Shown here piece after piece: positions 12,921-14,998 of a stretch of 14,998 bases of DNA. The notes below the pieces were generated by a model. It was not told where the DNA came from. It made no database searches and saw nothing but the letters and a program-made list of their open reading frames with translations. The stretch lies in NCBI GenBank assembly GCA_031290635.1, contig JAITNE010000155.1, forward strand, positions 1 through 14,998. Direction: 5' to 3'. Origin of the DNA: Tannerella sp. GTDB lineage: Bacteria; Bacteroidota; Bacteroidia; Bacteroidales; Tannerellaceae. Positions within the stretch are counted from its first letter, which is position 1. Each line of letters opens with the position of its first letter. The position numbers and the translations under genes were made by a program.

Positions 12921-14161
12921 AAATCAAGCCATTTCGCGGAATCCGTCCGCCCAAAGAAATTATGGAACGCGTACAGAGCCGCCCCTACGACGTTCTTAAC
13001 TCCCGGGAAGCCCGCACGGAAGCTTTTAATAATGAATGCTCGCTCTATCATATTATAAAACCCGAAATCGACTTCGAGGAAGGTATCGACGAGCACGAAC
13101 CACGCGTTTACGAGCGTGCGGTCGAGAATTTTTGCAATTTCAGGACTCGAGGATGGCTTGTTCAGGACGCTAAAGAACATTATTACGTCTATGCGCAGAC
13201 TATGAACCGACGCACGCAATACGGATTAGTAGTCTGCGCCGGCGTTGAGGATTACATGAACGGGAAAATCAAGAAGCACGAACTCACGCGCTCCGACAAG
13301 GAAGAAGATCGCATGAAACACGTTCGTATCAACAATGCCAACATCGAGCCTGTGTTCTTTGCCTATCCCGACGTCCCTGAAATAGACGCGATAGTCGCCC
13401 GCCACGTAGCTACAGCCACCGAGTACGACTTTACAGCTCCCGGCGACGGATTTCGGCATCAGTTCTGGATAATAAACGACGACGCGGATATGGAACGCAT
13501 CACCCGACTGTTTGCCGACATGCCCGCGCTCTACATTGCCGACGGCCATCACCGTTCAGCCGCCGCCGCGCTCGTAGGCGTAGAGAAAGCCGCTCAGAAC
13601 CCGACCCATACCGGCGAGGAGGAATATAATTACTTTATGGCGGTATGCTTCCCCTCCAGCCAGCTGACAATCATCGATTACAACCGCCTTGTAAGAGATT
13701 TGAACGGATTAACCGACGCGGAATTTCTGCAAAAGCTTGCGGAAGATTTTTTAATAAATGAAATCGGCTCGGATATATTCAAACCATGTCGTTTGCATGA
13801 ATTTTCCGTTTATCTCAGCGGAAAGTGGTACATCCTTACAGCCAAACCGGGCAGCTACGACGACAACGACCCTATAAGCGTGCTGGACGTTACTATTTCA
13901 TCTCGTTTGATATTAGACAAGATACTTGGAATCACGGATCTGCGCACAGATAAGCGTATAGATTTCGTTGGAGGCATACGCGGTCTGAGCGAGCTGAAAA
14001 AGCGCGTTGACAGCGGTGAAATGCGCATCGCCATAGCCCTCTATCCCGTTTCGATGAAGCAGCTGATAGCCATAGCCGATTCCGGAAACATCATGCCCCC
14101 CAAAACTACCTGGTTTGAACCAAAACTGCGCTCCGGACTTGTAATACACTCGCTTGAATGA
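12917..14161 (+). CDS. DUF1015 family protein in the serine operon
   Basis: Conserved cytoplasmic protein of 414 residues with no signal peptide or membrane segment. It matches the DUF1015 family over its full length: the N-terminus KPFRGIRPPKE, a central KKHELTRSDKEEDR block (Lys119-His121-Glu122) and the hallmark YIADGHHRSAAA (Asp209-Gly210-His211-His212-Arg213). Its start overlaps the serA stop by 4 bp (ATGA), and the HAD gene begins 18 bp after its stop, so all three are likely co-translated. The DGHHR motif recalls DGxHR motifs of the ParB/Srx-fold free-serine kinases (SerK, SbnI), and the serA-linked position fits a role around phosphoserine. That is inference from a short motif plus context; family biochemistry is not known to me. 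Confidence 0.88.
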   Translation: MKIKPFRGIRPPKEIMERVQSRPYDVLNSREARTEAFNNECSLYHIIKPEIDFEEGIDEHEPRVYERAVENFCNFRTRGWLVQDAKEHYYVYAQTMNRRTQYGLVVCAGVEDYMNGKIKKHELTRSDKEEDRMKHVRINNANIEPVFFAYPDVPEIDAIVARHVATATEYDFTAPGDGFRHQFWIINDDADMERITRLFADMPALYIADGHHRSAAAALVGVEKAAQNPTHTGEEEYNYFMAVCFPSSQLTIIDYNRLVRDLNGLTDAEFLQKLAEDFLINEIGSDIFKPCRLHEFSVYLSGKWYILTAKPGSYDDNDPISVLDVTISSRLILDKILGITDLRTDKRIDFVGGIRGLSELKKRVDSGEMRIAIALYPVSMKQLIAIADSGNIMPPKTTWFEPKLRSGLVIHSLE

Positions 14162-14181
14162 ATTTCCGATGAATTTCCGAT
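14160..14181 (+). repeat. 11-bp tandem duplication at the DUF1015/HAD junction
   Basis: GAATTTCCGAT occurs twice in direct succession (14160-14170, 14171-14181). Each copy runs into an ATG. The first (14169-14171) opens only a four-codon frame (Met-Asn-Phe-Arg-stop) whose TGA overlaps the second ATG (14180-14182), which starts the HAD gene. The second ATG is therefore the real start. Confidence 0.8.
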
Positions 14182-14797
14182 GATTAAGAACGTAATATTC
14201 GACATGGGAGGTGTGATTGTTGACGTCCACCTCGACCGTGCAATCCGCAACTTCAAAGCCCTTGGCGTCGGCAACGCCGCAGAACTCCTCGACTCCTATC
14301 ACCATAAAGGAATATTTATTGACGTCGAGAACGGCAGTATAGACGCTGATGAATTTTGCCGGATGCTATGTCTCCAAGTCGGGCACGACGTTCCGCGAGC
14401 CGAAATTGAGCACGCCTGGCGCAGCATCATTGACCCGCCGGCGGAGTACAAACTGCAATACATAGCGCACCTGCGGCTCACCCGAAAGGTCTATCTGCTG
14501 ACCAACAATAATCCTATAATAATGGATTGGGCTTGTGTGCCCGGCTTCACGTCGTCCGGCGCTGCTTTGTCCGACTATTTCGACCGACTTTACATATCCT
14601 GCCTTATGAAAACGACCAAACCCGGCCTGCGCATCTATCAAATGATGATTGAAGACGCCGGTCTCATTCCTTCCGAATCTCTTTTTATCGACGACAGCTC
14701 CCTCAACATCCAAGCCGCCGCCCAATGCGGTCTCCAAACCTTGCTGGTCGGCAACACCGCCGACTGGCGCACGGATGTAGATAAGATTCTACTGTAA
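14180..14797 (+). CDS. HAD-superfamily (subfamily IA) phosphatase, candidate phosphoserine phosphatase
   Basis: Mg-dependent phosphohydrolase of 205 residues, cytoplasmic. All four HAD motifs are present: motif I FDMGGVIVD with nucleophile Asp8, motif II LLTNNN (Thr108), motif III Lys147 (KTTKPGLRIY) and motif IV FIDDS (Asp171-Asp172). In motif I the usual second Asp (DxD) is Gly10, as in the DxGN/DxGG group that includes E. coli YihX, a sugar-phosphate phosphatase. The helical cap between motifs I and II is of type C1. It is last in the serA-DUF1015 cluster, 18 bp after the DUF1015 stop. Because serC and serA are here and no classical serB is visible, dephosphorylation of phosphoserine is an attractive but unproven role. 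Its stop overlaps the convergent regulator gene by 9 bp. Confidence 0.9.
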   Translation: MIKNVIFDMGGVIVDVHLDRAIRNFKALGVGNAAELLDSYHHKGIFIDVENGSIDADEFCRMLCLQVGHDVPRAEIEHAWRSIIDPPAEYKLQYIAHLRLTRKVYLLTNNNPIIMDWACVPGFTSSGAALSDYFDRLYISCLMKTTKPGLRIYQMMIEDAGLIPSESLFIDDSSLNIQAAAQCGLQTLLVGNTADWRTDVDKILL

Positions 14798-14998
14798 TTT
14801 GCTAAAATCTTTGGGGAGAACGCCGAATTGAGTGCGGAAGCATTTCGCAAAATATGAGGGACTGTTGAAGCCGGTAATGCAACATATCTCGTTGACGCGC
14901 AGTTCTCCGTCCGATAGCAGTTTGGCGGCTTTCTTCAATCTGATAACCTGTATAAGCTCGTTTGGCGTCATTCCCGAAAGCGTTTTCATCTTGGCAAA
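14789..14998 (-). CDS. AraC-type DNA-binding domain, C-terminus of a regulator cut by the window edge
   Basis: Only the last 69 residues are visible; the gene continues right of 14998. They form the second part of an AraC/XylS HTH domain: FAKMKTLSGMTPNELIQ, RLKKAAKLLSDG, then the signature helix INEICCITGFNSPSYFAKCF-type region (here starting VNEIC) and FGVLPKDF. In Bacteroidetes this exact style is common at the end of hybrid two-component regulators (HTCS) that control glycan genes, but a stand-alone AraC protein cannot be excluded because the rest is not seen. It is convergent with the HAD gene, overlapping it by 9 bp, with no terminator between them. Confidence 0.88.
   Translation of the reverse strand, partial: FAKMKTLSGMTPNELIQVIRLKKAAKLLSDGELRVNEICCITGFNSPSYFAKCFRTQFGVLPKDFSKLQ

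Overview
The window looks like chromosomal DNA of an anaerobic, gut- or sludge-type member of the Bacteroidetes, most likely order Bacteroidales. Four things point there. The genes closely resemble Bacteroidales families: a short SerA with a Lys at the catalytic His position, a DUF1015 gene in a serine cluster, and a GH78 lipoprotein. The promoters read TAnnTTTG rather than TATAAT. Start codons sit behind A/T-rich leaders without clear Shine-Dalgarno sites. A HTCS/AraC-type regulator tail lies at the right edge. I cannot name the genus from sequence alone.

Layout. Positions 1-2799 (minus strand) form a probable sugar-oxidation operon, read Gfo/Idh/MocA oxidoreductase with a Tat signal -> aldo/keto reductase -> L-fucose mutarotase FucU (cut by the left edge). 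A divergent promoter region (2800-3003) leads to a plus-strand LVIVD beta-propeller lipoprotein (3004-4287) with its own hairpin terminator. Positions 4429-9840 (minus) hold a two-gene operon: a GH78 alpha-L-rhamnosidase lipoprotein followed 12 bp later by a secreted PD40 propeller protein with two CxxCH haem sites. The left half therefore suggests deoxyhexose (rhamnose/fucose) release and oxidation, largely outside the cytoplasm.

Positions 9841-10663 form an 820-bp gene-free divergent intergenic region packed with repeats: a 15-copy 21-bp array, a 120-bp inverted-repeat element, a 30-bp tandem duplication and a family of TTCGTG repeats. To its right is a serine-biosynthesis block on the plus strand: serC, a second TTCGTG repeat block, then serA, a DUF1015 gene and a HAD phosphatase, with overlaps or very short gaps. 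No recognisable serB lies here, and the HAD protein is a natural candidate for that step. A minus-strand AraC-type regulator, cut by the right edge, overlaps the HAD stop.

The most unusual signal is the 21-bp array at 9921-10233. Each unit is a 16-bp near-palindrome whose two variable trinucleotides come from the same three-word alphabet, and the two are never the matching pair that would complete the palindrome. Short tandem duplications also occur inside several coding regions, suggesting a genome prone to slippage or repeat expansion. I see no CRISPR array, phage, transposase, RNA gene or recognisable defence system.
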